A stretch of 64,000 nt of DNA from Ornithinimicrobium cavernae (GTDB taxonomy: Bacteria; Actinomycetota; Actinomycetes; Actinomycetales; Dermatophilaceae), in the NCBI RefSeq assembly GCF_003121625.1, contig NZ_QDDJ01000019.1, forward strand, positions 1 through 64,000. Direction: 5' to 3'. The notes under the pieces were generated by a model. It had not been told where the DNA came from and did not search any database. It saw only the letters and a program-made list of their open reading frames with translations. Below are positions 16,562 through 24,294 of the stretch, piece by piece (position 1 is the first letter of the stretch; every line of letters begins with the position of its first letter). The translations under genes were made by a program, and so were the position numbers.

Positions 16562-16890
16562 GGTGCTCCTCCGGCGGGGGTCACGGTCTCGCGGTGGAGG
16601 GGCACATCATCCTCCCAGCGGGGAGGATTGCGCAAGGCCGTCGTGAGCCTCCGCCATCACCCTCGTGAGGTTGCGGCACAACGGGATTGAGACCAGCTCT
16701 GGTGAAGGTGACCGGACCTGCCCGCCCGGGCATCCGGCATACGGCCCCCGTCGGTTGTATCTGGTCGGAGAGGCGGAGCCCGCCGGCCGGACGCCAGGCA
16801 ACATCTGGCAACCGGTGTGCGACCGGGCGGTAGCCGCCGACGCTGTGGCCACGCCCCGGACCCCGCCGGGGTGGAGACGAAGGAGTCGTC
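16562..16890. other. 329-bp divergent intergenic region before the GH3 gene
   Basis: This stretch separates the leftward 731-aa gene from the rightward GH3 gene, so it must hold both promoters. An 8-bp hairpin ATCCTCCC-AGCG-GGGAGGAT lies at 16609-16628. A purine-rich ACGAAGGAG ribosome site lies 7-8 bases before ATG 16891. No convincing coding frame, RNA gene or clear -35/-10 pair was seen. Confidence 0.5.
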
Positions 16891-19239
16891 ATGACGCAAC
16901 GATCACGCAAGGCCCTGCGCGGAGTAGCCGCTGCGGGCGCCGCCCTCACCCTCGGTGTTGTCGCGGGCGGGCAGGCCGCGTCCCCGCAGCCCGCCGCAGC
17001 GGGACCCGACACCGCCCCGGGACTGCAGCAGCCCGAGGTCGAGACGCGGGTGAAGCCGCTCATCCAGCGCGGCCCGTTCCAGTTCCGGGACCTCAACGCC
17101 AACGGCACGGTCGACCCCTACGAGAACTGGCGCCTGCCGACCCCTGTCCGGGTGGCCGACCTCGTCGACCGGATGACGCTGGAGGAGCAGGCCGGCCTCA
17201 TGCTCATCGACACCCTCAACGCCGGGTGCACGGACGGCGTGCGCGGCACCCTGCCGGACAACACCGACGACTACATCCTCGGTGAGCAGATGCACCGGCT
17301 GATCTTCCGCAACGTCGTGACCAGCCCCGACGAGGCCGAGTGCGGGGCGGCCGGGGGTGGGTTCCGGGCCAGCACGAGCCTGACGCCCGCCGAGGCGGCC
17401 GGCTTCATGAACGACGTGCAGGAGCTCAGCGAGAGCAGCCGCCTCGGCATCCCCGTGCTCTACAAGTCCAACGCGCGCAACCACATCGACCCCAACGCCC
17501 GCGCCGGCATCAACGAGTCGGCCGGCGCGTTCACCGCCTTCCCCAAGGAGGCCGGCATCGCCGCAGCAGCCCTGGGCGAGGAGGCCCTGCGGACCGGCGA
17601 GACGCCGACCGTCGGCGACATGGGTGTCGTCGAGGACTTCGCCGAGGTGATGGGCGCCGAGTGGGAGTCCATCGGCCTGCGCGGCATGTACGGCTACATG
17701 GCCGACCTGTCCACCGAGCCGCGGTGGTACCGCACCCACGAGACGTTCACCGAGGACGCGGACCTGGCGGCCAACCTGATGACCACGCTGGTCCGGACCC
17801 TGCAGGGCCCGGTCGACCGGACGGGCAACTCGCTGAGCCCGGACACCTCGGTCGCCCTGACCATGAAGCACTTCCCCGGCGGAGGCCCGCAGGAGCTGGG
17901 CCTGGACCCGCACTACGCCTTCGGCAAGGCCCAGGTCTACCCCGGCGGGGCGTTCGGCGAGCACCTCAAGCCGTTCGAGGCGGCCATCGCGGCCGGCGTC
18001 TCCTCGATCATGCCGTACTACGGCGTGCCCGTGGACGTGACCCACAACGGCACGGAGTACGACGAGGTCGGCTTCGCGTTCTCCGACCAGATCGTCAACG
18101 AGCTGCTGCGCGACGAGCTCGGCTTCCAGGGTTACGTCAACTCCGACACCGGCATCATCAACGACCGTGCCTGGGGACTGGAGACCGCGACCGTACCCGA
18201 GCGGGTGGCCGCCGCCGTCAACGGTGGCACCGACACGCTCTCCGGCTTCCACGACGTGGGCACCATCACCGACCTCGTCGAGGACGGCCTGGTGTCCGAG
18301 GAGCGGGTCGCGCAGGCGGCCACCCGGCTGCTGACGCCGATGTTCGACATGGGTCTGTTCGAGAACCCCTACGTCGACGAGGAGCACGCCACCGAGACCG
18401 TCGGCAGCGAGGAGCACCGCGCGGTCGGCCTGGACCTGCAGCGCAAGTCCACCGTCCTGCTGCAGAACGAGCCGTCCGCGTCCGGCGAGGGCAAGACGCT
18501 GCCCATGAAGGCTGGTTCCTCGGTCTACCTGCTCGGTGACATCGACCCCGAGGCCGTGGAGTCCTACGGCTACGAGGTCACCGACGGCAACGTCGAGGAG
18601 GGCCAGGAGCGGCCCAGCGCCGCCGGGCACGACTATGTCCTGGTGTCGATGACCGGCGTCAACGAGGGCACCGACGCCTACGTCAGCAACGACCCGGCGT
18701 CGGGTCTCAACCCGGACCACATCAACCCCAGCATCCTCGAGGGCGTGCTGGGTCTGGACGGCCAGAGCCCCTTCGGTGCGGCCGACGCGTGTGTCTCCTA
18801 CGGCGCCGAGTCCTGCACGGACAACGGGCTGCGGTTCGGCGGGTCCTTCCCGTGGGAGTCCAGCGTGCTCGACTTCACGGGGATGGAGGCTGCCGAGTCG
18901 TGGCAGGTCACCCCGTCCCTGAGCACCGTCCAGCAGGTCATGGCGGAGGTCGGCGACCCGAGCAAGGTCGTGCTCAACATCTACTTCCGTCAGCCGTTCG
19001 TGCTGGATGCCGAGAGCGGTCTGCGGGACGCCGGTGCGATCGTGGCCGACTTCGGCACCACCGACACGGCCCTCCTCGACGTGCTCTCCGGCGCGTTCGC
19101 ACCCCAGGGCCGGATGCCGTTCGCCCTGGCCGGCACGCGCGAGGCGATCGAGCAGCAGGCCAGTGACCTCCCGGGCTATGACGAGACCGACGATGGGGCC
19201 CTGTTCCCGTTCGGTTACGGGCTCACCTACGAGGACTGA
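16891..19239 (+). CDS. Secreted glycoside hydrolase family 3 protein (beta-glucosidase/exo-glycosidase-like)
   Basis: Exported 782-aa glycosidase. A Sec-type signal (RSRKALRGVAAAGAALTLGVV) is followed by an EF-hand-like DLNANGTVDPYENW near residue 67, which occurs in this GH3 branch. The (alpha/beta)8 domain holds YGYMADLSTEPRW, HETFTEDADLAANL, the KHFPGGG motif and YVNSDTGI, in which Asp419 is the expected nucleophile. The second domain starts near LQRKSTVLLQNE. Length is normal for two-domain GH3 enzymes. Substrate is unknown; exo-acting beta-glucosidase is most likely. A good AAGGAG site precedes the ATG, and a strong hairpin terminator follows at 19287-19321. Confidence 0.93.
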   Translation: MTQRSRKALRGVAAAGAALTLGVVAGGQAASPQPAAAGPDTAPGLQQPEVETRVKPLIQRGPFQFRDLNANGTVDPYENWRLPTPVRVADLVDRMTLEEQAGLMLIDTLNAGCTDGVRGTLPDNTDDYILGEQMHRLIFRNVVTSPDEAECGAAGGGFRASTSLTPAEAAGFMNDVQELSESSRLGIPVLYKSNARNHIDPNARAGINESAGAFTAFPKEAGIAAAALGEEALRTGETPTVGDMGVVEDFAEVMGAEWESIGLRGMYGYMADLSTEPRWYRTHETFTEDADLAANLMTTLVRTLQGPVDRTGNSLSPDTSVALTMKHFPGGGPQELGLDPHYAFGKAQVYPGGAFGEHLKPFEAAIAAGVSSIMPYYGVPVDVTHNGTEYDEVGFAFSDQIVNELLRDELGFQGYVNSDTGIINDRAWGLETATVPERVAAAVNGGTDTLSGFHDVGTITDLVEDGLVSEERVAQAATRLLTPMFDMGLFENPYVDEEHATETVGSEEHRAVGLDLQRKSTVLLQNEPSASGEGKTLPMKAGSSVYLLGDIDPEAVESYGYEVTDGNVEEGQERPSAAGHDYVLVSMTGVNEGTDAYVSNDPASGLNPDHINPSILEGVLGLDGQSPFGAADACVSYGAESCTDNGLRFGGSFPWESSVLDFTGMEAAESWQVTPSLSTVQQVMAEVGDPSKVVLNIYFRQPFVLDAESGLRDAGAIVADFGTTDTALLDVLSGAFAPQGRMPFALAGTREAIEQQASDLPGYDETDDGALFPFGYGLTYED

Positions 19240-19286
19240 GTCACCCTGCAGGGCCGGTCAGGCCGACCCTGCTGACAGATGAGGGA

Positions 19287-19321
19287 ACCGGCCCGGGCTG
19301 CGAGGGGCAGCCCGGGCCGGT
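19287..19321 (+). terminator. Strong GC hairpin after the GH3 gene
   Basis: A perfect 15-bp stem, ACCGGCCCGGGCTGC (19287-19301) against its complement at 19307-19321, with loop GAGGG, followed by CCTTCTG. It lies 48 bp after the GH3 stop and just before the convergent lysR stop at 19332, so it could act in both directions. Confidence 0.85.
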
Positions 19322-19331
19322 CCTTCTGTGC

Positions 19332-20246
19332 TCAGCCGTATGCCGCATGGTTGCCCGACTCCTCCGCGGCCACCTCCCGCAGCAGCTCGAGAGCCCGGCG
19401 GGCGGCGGGGGTGCCGGCGACCGCCTCGCGCACCTTCACCGCGATCGTCCGCACCGGCGTGGGATCCACCAGGGGCACCGCCACGACGCCTTCCGGGAGC
19501 TGCCGGCAGGCGAGCCGCGGGATCACCGTGATGCCCAGGTCCAGGGCGACGAACGCCAGCGCGACCGCGGTGTCGCGCGCCTCGATGGCGAACCGGGGAC
19601 GGTAGCCGGCCGCCGCGGCGGCGTCCAGGACCATGGCGCGGCAGGGCGCGTCACCCACGTCGTTGTCGACCCAGCGCTCGCCCTGCAGCTCGCCCATGCC
19701 GACGCTGTCGCGTCCCGCGAACGGGTGGCTGCGGGACACCGCCACGAGGTAGGGGTCCTCGAGCAGGTCGTGCGACGTGAACCCGACGGTCGGTCGTGGG
19801 TGGAGCCCCAGCACGTGGACATCGAGGTCGGCCGGAGCCGACTCCTGGTCCGTGGCGAGCTCCGCGTGGCGCAGCTCCAGGCTCACGTCAGGGAACTCGT
19901 CCTGCAGCACCGAGACGACGTGAGGCATCCAGGCCAGCCCCGCCGAGGCGAAGTAGCGCAGCCTCAGGGTGCCGCTGCGTCCGGTCCGCAGGCTGTCCAC
20001 GACGTCCTGGACGCCGGTGAGGGCCCCGAGGACGTCGTCCGTGGCCACCGCCAGGGACCGGGCGGCAGAGGTGGGTGCGATCCCGCGGCCGGCCTTCTCG
20101 ACCAGGGTCAGACCGGTCTCCCTGGACAGGGCGCTCAGGTGCTGGCTGACGGCGGACGGCGTGTAGCCCAGCAGCTGCGCCGCGCCGCTGACCGATCCGG
20201 TGGAGACGACGGAGCGAAGGATCCGGAGCCGCTGCACATCGAGCAT
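19332..20246 (-). CDS. LysR-family transcriptional regulator
   Basis: Regulator of 304 aa with an N-terminal winged helix-turn-helix (LRILRSVVSTGSVSGAAQLLGYTPSAVSQHLSAL, residues about 7-40) and a LysR substrate-binding domain from about residue 90 (GTLRLRYFASAGLAWMP...). It is divergent from the EamA-type exporter gene, and the 65-bp gap holds a pair of direct repeats. The usual inference is that it controls that exporter and itself in response to a small ligand. The start MLDVQRLR is the standard LysR N-terminal length. Confidence 0.93.
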   Translation of the reverse strand: MLDVQRLRILRSVVSTGSVSGAAQLLGYTPSAVSQHLSALSRETGLTLVEKAGRGIAPTSAARSLAVATDDVLGALTGVQDVVDSLRTGRSGTLRLRYFASAGLAWMPHVVSVLQDEFPDVSLELRHAELATDQESAPADLDVHVLGLHPRPTVGFTSHDLLEDPYLVAVSRSHPFAGRDSVGMGELQGERWVDNDVGDAPCRAMVLDAAAAAGYRPRFAIEARDTAVALAFVALDLGITVIPRLACRQLPEGVVAVPLVDPTPVRTIAVKVREAVAGTPAARRALELLREVAAEESGNHAAYG

Positions 20247-20267
20247 TTCTCAATACTACAGTCACGC

Positions 20268-20314
20268 TGAATGGTTGTGAAGGAATCATCGCTTGTGCTG
20301 ATGGGTTGTGAGTG
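20268..20314. promoter_or_regulatory. Direct repeats in the lysR/eamA gap, candidate LysR binding sites
   Basis: TGAATGGTTGTGAAGG at 20268-20283 and TGATGGGTTGTGAGTG at 20299-20314 are imperfect copies spaced 31 bp apart, about three helical turns. Repeats on one helix face fit the paired recognition and activation sites of LysR regulators. The second copy overlaps the GTG 20312 start, which favours a downstream ATG (20321 or 20330) as the real start of the exporter. Confidence 0.4.
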
Positions 20315-21301
20315 TCCATCATGGACGGCATGACGACTCTCGACAGTGCGGCTCCCGCCTCGCCGGCCGTCGTGCCGGCCGCCGGACGGCTCGCCGTGGT
20401 CGCGGTGCTGGTGACGATGCTCCTGTGGGCCTCGACCTTCGTGGTGATCCGGGTCGTCGGTGAGGCGCTGTCCCCCGGCCCGCTGGCGCTCCTGCGCCTC
20501 GCGGTCGCCGCAGCGGTCCTGACGCCGTTCGCGCTCCGCCTGGGCCTGCGACGGCCCCGCGGGGTGCGCAACTGGGCGCTCGTGGTGGCCTATGGCGCCC
20601 TCTGGATGGGGGTCTACACCGTCGTGGTCAACGCGACGGAGATCTACCTGGATGCGGGAACGACCGCCATGCTCGTCAACGTCGCCCCGATCCTGGTCAT
20701 GCTCTGGGTCGGGCTGGTGCAGCGAGCCGGCTTCCCGCTGCCGCTGGTCCTCGGGCTGCTGGTCGCCTTCGCCGGCGTGAGCATCATCGCCCTGGGAGAC
20801 GGCGCCGCGGGGGGCAGCCTCGTGGGGATCTGCCTGGGCCTGGTGGCCGCGACCCTGTATGCCGCGGGCGTGCTCCTGCAGAAGCGTGCCCTGGCCTGCA
20901 TCGACGCCCTGTCGGCGACCTGGTGGGGCTTCGTCGTCGGCACCATGGTGCTGCTGCCGTTCGCGCCGGACCTGGTGCGGGAGGCCTCGGTGGCCCCGGC
21001 CACGGCCCTGCTGGGCGCGGCCTACATGGGGGTCTTCCCCAGTGCCCTGGCGTTCTGCCTCTGGGCCTTCGCGCTGCGGCGGATCGACGCGGCCCAGCTG
21101 ACCGTCAGCAGCTACCTGGTCCCCGCGTTCGCGGTCGGGCTGGCGTGGCTCCTCATCAGCGAGGTGCCCACCCTGCCGGCCCTCCTCGGCGGTGCGGTGT
21201 CCCTCGTCGGCGTCGCGATCAGCCGACTGCGTCCACGACGTGTCCCGGCTCCGCAGGGACGGACCGGCGAGGAGGTCTCACCGGTGGCTGCCGCTCAGTA
21301 G
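20312..21301 (+). CDS. EamA/DMT-family transporter
   Basis: Inner-membrane protein of 329 aa (or 323 from ATG 20330) with ten hydrophobic segments in two EamA halves. The first runs from VLVTMLLWASTFVVIRVVGEALSPGPLALLRL, and the second from GICLGLVAATLYAAGVLLQKRAL. The motif YMGVFPSALAFCLWAFALRRIDAAQ near residue 235 is characteristic. The drug/metabolite transporter superfamily exports amino acids, nucleosides or toxic metabolites. It is divergent from a LysR regulator, the common pairing for metabolite exporters. Its last 7 bp overlap the convergent iclR stop. Confidence 0.92.
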   Translation: MSIMDGMTTLDSAAPASPAVVPAAGRLAVVAVLVTMLLWASTFVVIRVVGEALSPGPLALLRLAVAAAVLTPFALRLGLRRPRGVRNWALVVAYGALWMGVYTVVVNATEIYLDAGTTAMLVNVAPILVMLWVGLVQRAGFPLPLVLGLLVAFAGVSIIALGDGAAGGSLVGICLGLVAATLYAAGVLLQKRALACIDALSATWWGFVVGTMVLLPFAPDLVREASVAPATALLGAAYMGVFPSALAFCLWAFALRRIDAAQLTVSSYLVPAFAVGLAWLLISEVPTLPALLGGAVSLVGVAISRLRPRRVPAPQGRTGEEVSPVAAAQ

Positions 21302-22074
21302 GCACCCCGGGTCGGCATGAGCGTCCGGGACAGGTTGAGCGCCGCGTTGCGCACCGCCGGGCCGAAGCGGGTGATCGCACTCGGCCCCCGCAGGTCGGTG
21401 ACGGAGATGGCGGCCAGCACGGCGCCGTCCCGCCCGAAGATCGGGCTCGCGACGCAGAAGACGCCCAGCCGCGTCTCCTGACGGTCGAACGCCAGGCCGG
21501 TGCGCCGGGCCTCGTCCAGCTCTCTCTCCAGCGCCTGCCGGGTCGTGAGGGTGTGCGCCGTGAGGGCACCCAGCCCGGCACCGCAGACCACGTCGACGAC
21601 CTCCGCCGGCGCGTGGGCCATGATCGCCTTGCCGAGGGCGGTGGCATGGGCGGGATGGCGACCGCCCGGCCGAAAGGGCATCGGGGCGGAGTTCGGCCCC
21701 GGCACCCGGTCGAGGTAGACGATGTCGGAACCGTCGAGGATCGCCAGGTTGGCCGTGTGCCGCGTGGCGTCCCGCAGGTCGTGCAGAAACGGGCTGACGG
21801 CGGCGCGGAGGGTCCGCTGCACGGGCACCAGCTGCCCCAGCTCGAACAGCTGCAGCCCCAGATGGACCCGACTGCCGTCCCTCTGCAACAGTCCCGCAGC
21901 CGTGAGCTGGCCGACCAGTCTGCTGGTCGTCGACCGGGCCAGTCCTGCGCGTCGGGCGATCTCCGCGACGGGGATCCCGGCATCGCTCACCGTGAAGGTG
22001 CCGAGGATCGCCGCAACGCGCGCCACGATGCTGTCATCCGTGGGGGCCCTGTCAGGGCGGTCCGAGGTCCTCAT
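21295..22074 (-). CDS. IclR-family transcriptional regulator
   Basis: Regulator of 259 aa. The N-terminal winged HTH has ARVAAILGTFTVSDAGIPVAEIARRAGLARSTTSRLVGQL. The C-terminal effector domain includes FLHDLRDATRHTANLAILDGSDIVYLDRV, GRHPAHATALGKAIMAH and DRQETRLGVFCVASPIFGRDG, all IclR signatures. ATG 22074 fits the family; the long frame extending to 23901 runs antisense through other genes and is spurious. It is divergent from the RraA/MFS pair. IclR proteins often control aromatic-acid or carboxylic-acid degradation, which fits that neighbour pair. Confidence 0.93.
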   Translation of the reverse strand: MRTSDRPDRAPTDDSIVARVAAILGTFTVSDAGIPVAEIARRAGLARSTTSRLVGQLTAAGLLQRDGSRVHLGLQLFELGQLVPVQRTLRAAVSPFLHDLRDATRHTANLAILDGSDIVYLDRVPGPNSAPMPFRPGGRHPAHATALGKAIMAHAPAEVVDVVCGAGLGALTAHTLTTRQALERELDEARRTGLAFDRQETRLGVFCVASPIFGRDGAVLAAISVTDLRGPSAITRFGPAVRNAALNLSRTLMPTRGAY

Positions 22075-22206
22075 GATCCTCGCGACGTTACCTCCACCGA
22101 CGAGGAACTGGTGTCCACTGAGTGAGCAGTCGCCCTTGAGCCGGTGGCCTGCGCTCCCTGACGATCCTTGCTCAGGACCGAGCCACCAACAGACAGGACG
22201 AGGCAC

Positions 22207-22914
22207 ATGAGTCGCTCCCACCCCGCTCAGTGGACCATCACCACGGACATCGACCGCGCCGCACCCGAGCTCGTGGAGGCCTTCCGTGAGCTGGACACGA
22301 GCCAGATCGCCGACTCGGGCGGCCCGGTGGCCGTCATCGACCCCGGAGTGCTGGCGGTCACCGAGGAGACCGACTTCTGCGGCAGTGCCGTGACCCTGTG
22401 GACCAAGCCCGGCGACATCCTGTTCATCCTCAAGGCACCGGACCTGATCACCCAGGGCGATGTGCTCGTCATCGACGGTGGTGGTCGCCTGGACGCCGCG
22501 GTCATCGGCGACATCTTCAGTGAGCTCGTCCGCGACAGGGGTGCCGTCGGCATGGTCGTCGACGGTGCGGTGCGCGACCTCAGTGACCTCCGCAAGCTGG
22601 GCCTGCCCATCTTCGCCCGCGGTGTGCACCCGGCGACCGCGTCCAAGGAGGGCCCGGGGGCCCTCAACGCGACGGTCCAGTGCGGTGGCGTCGTCGTGGA
22701 GCCCGGGGACATCGTGCGGGGCGACGCGGACGGCGTCGTGGTCATCCCGCACGAGGCTGCCGAGTCGGTCCTCGCGCTCGCCCGTGCGGTCCGCGACCGG
22801 GAGACCGGGTGGCGGGCCGATATCCGCGCCGAGGGTTCGGCTGCCCAGTCGCTCGGCGTCGACGACCTCATCGCGACCCTGTCCACCGCGCCCGACACCA
22901 CCGTCCTCCCGTAA
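22207..22914 (+). CDS. RraA-family protein, probable 4-hydroxy-4-methyl-2-oxoglutarate aldolase/oxaloacetate decarboxylase
   Basis: Protein of 235 aa with the RraA fold. GDVLVIDGGGRLDAAVIGDIFS and RGAVGMVVDGAVRDLSDLRKLGLPIFARGVHP match the conserved active-site segments, including the Arg-Asp of GAVRD used by HMG/CHA aldolases. In catabolic settings this family performs the last aldol cleavage of the protocatechuate 4,5-cleavage/gallate pathways. ATG 22207 has an adjacent GACGAGG. The MFS gene starts 9 bp after its stop. With an IclR regulator and an ACS transporter, a carboxylic or aromatic acid catabolic role is favoured over RNase E regulation. Confidence 0.87.
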   Translation: MSRSHPAQWTITTDIDRAAPELVEAFRELDTSQIADSGGPVAVIDPGVLAVTEETDFCGSAVTLWTKPGDILFILKAPDLITQGDVLVIDGGGRLDAAVIGDIFSELVRDRGAVGMVVDGAVRDLSDLRKLGLPIFARGVHPATASKEGPGALNATVQCGGVVVEPGDIVRGDADGVVVIPHEAAESVLALARAVRDRETGWRADIRAEGSAAQSLGVDDLIATLSTAPDTTVLP

Positions 22915-22923
22915 GGCGCCGCC

Positions 22924-24294
22924 ATGATCAACGACAACGACGTCACGACCCGTCGGCCGAGGAAGGCCGAGGGCTCGGCGGTGGAGCGCTCGGCGATGCG
23001 CCGCATCACCCTCCGGCTCGTGCTCCTCCTCTTCGTCGTCTACATCTTCAACTATCTCGACCGCACCAACATCGGGATCGCCAAGCTGCACCTGCAACCG
23101 GACCTCGGACTCAGCGAGGCCGCCTACGGGCTCGGCGCGGGGCTGTTCTTCGTCGGCTACGTGATCTTCGAGGTGCCGAGCAACGTCATCCTCTACAAGG
23201 TCGGTGCGCGGTTGTGGATCGCCCGCATCATGGTGACCTGGGGACTCGTCGCCATGGGCATGGCGTTCGTCCAGGACGAGTGGAGCTTCTACGTCCTGCG
23301 CTTCCTGCTCGGCGTGGCAGAGGCGGGCCTCGTCCCGGGTGTGATCCTCTATCTCACCCAGTGGATCCCCTCGGTCCGTCGCGCCCGGATGATCGGCATC
23401 TTCTACCTGGCCGTCCCTCTGTCCACGGTGCTCGGGGCACCCCTGTCCAGCTGGCTCATGGGGTTCACGCCGTTCGGGGTGGACGGCTGGCGGTTCATGT
23501 TCTTCGTCGAGGGCCTGCCCTGCCTCTTCATCGCCGTCCTCGTGCTGAGGTACCTGACGGACCGACCGGCGGACGCCGACTGGCTCAGCGACGAGGAGCG
23601 GGGCTGGCTGATCGGGGAGCTGGAGAAGGAGGAGACGGCGGAGTCCCAGCACGGACACCGGGTCGGGTCCTTGTTCGGGGCGCTGCGGGACGTGCGGGTG
23701 CTCGGCATGTCGGTCGTCTACTTCTCGATGATCATCCCGATCTATGCGCTCGCCTTCTTCCTGCCCACGATCGTCGACCAGATGGGGTCGTACTCCACCC
23801 TCCAGATCGGGTTCATCACCGCGGTCCCCTACGTGTTCGCGTCGGCGGGTCTGGTGCTGCTGGCCCGACGCTCGGACCGACTCGGCGAGCGGACCTACCA
23901 CTACGCGGTGCCGGCCGCCGTCGGCGCAGCCGGCCTCGTGCTCGCCGCCTTCACGCTGTCCACCTCCCCCGTGCTGGCACTGCTCGGCTTCAGCCTGGGC
24001 GCGATCGGCTGCATCTCGACGCTGCCGTGCTTCTGGTCGGAGACGCCCAAGCTGCTGACCGGCATGGCGGCCGCCGCCGGGATCGCGCTCATCAGCAGCA
24101 TCGGCAACATCGCCGGCTTTGTGGCTCCCTACATGGTGGCCCTCATCAAGGGTGAAGACGGCAGCATGAGCGGCAGCACCAACGCGGTCCTCGTCTGTGG
24201 TGCCTTCCTCGCGCTGGCGGCGGTGGTGATGGTCGCCGTCGGACGGTCCGTGGCGGCCGCCAAGAGGCGGACGGCGGTGCTGGTCAGTCCGTGA
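22924..24294 (+). CDS. MFS transporter, anion:cation symporter (ACS) family
   Basis: A 456-aa inner-membrane symporter with 12 hydrophobic segments. The ACS/phthalate-permease signature YIFNYLDRTNIGIAKL lies in the first helix and GYVIFEVPSNVILYKVGARLWIARIMV in helices 2-3, both typical of the tartrate/phthalate/glucarate branch. It is co-transcribed with the RraA-type aldolase gene 9 bp upstream. It probably imports the organic acid that the aldolase pathway consumes. Its 3' end overlaps the convergent M3 peptidase gene by 11 bp. Confidence 0.93.
   Translation: MINDNDVTTRRPRKAEGSAVERSAMRRITLRLVLLLFVVYIFNYLDRTNIGIAKLHLQPDLGLSEAAYGLGAGLFFVGYVIFEVPSNVILYKVGARLWIARIMVTWGLVAMGMAFVQDEWSFYVLRFLLGVAEAGLVPGVILYLTQWIPSVRRARMIGIFYLAVPLSTVLGAPLSSWLMGFTPFGVDGWRFMFFVEGLPCLFIAVLVLRYLTDRPADADWLSDEERGWLIGELEKEETAESQHGHRVGSLFGALRDVRVLGMSVVYFSMIIPIYALAFFLPTIVDQMGSYSTLQIGFITAVPYVFASAGLVLLARRSDRLGERTYHYAVPAAVGAAGLVLAAFTLSTSPVLALLGFSLGAIGCISTLPCFWSETPKLLTGMAAAAGIALISSIGNIAGFVAPYMVALIKGEDGSMSGSTNAVLVCGAFLALAAVVMVAVGRSVAAAKRRTAVLVSP

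Noticed and set aside
21295-23901. 868-aa minus-strand frame covering iclR, rraA and MFS regions
   Set aside because: Only its last 259 residues are IclR-like. The rest is Arg/Asp/His-rich shadow sequence opposite well-supported genes.
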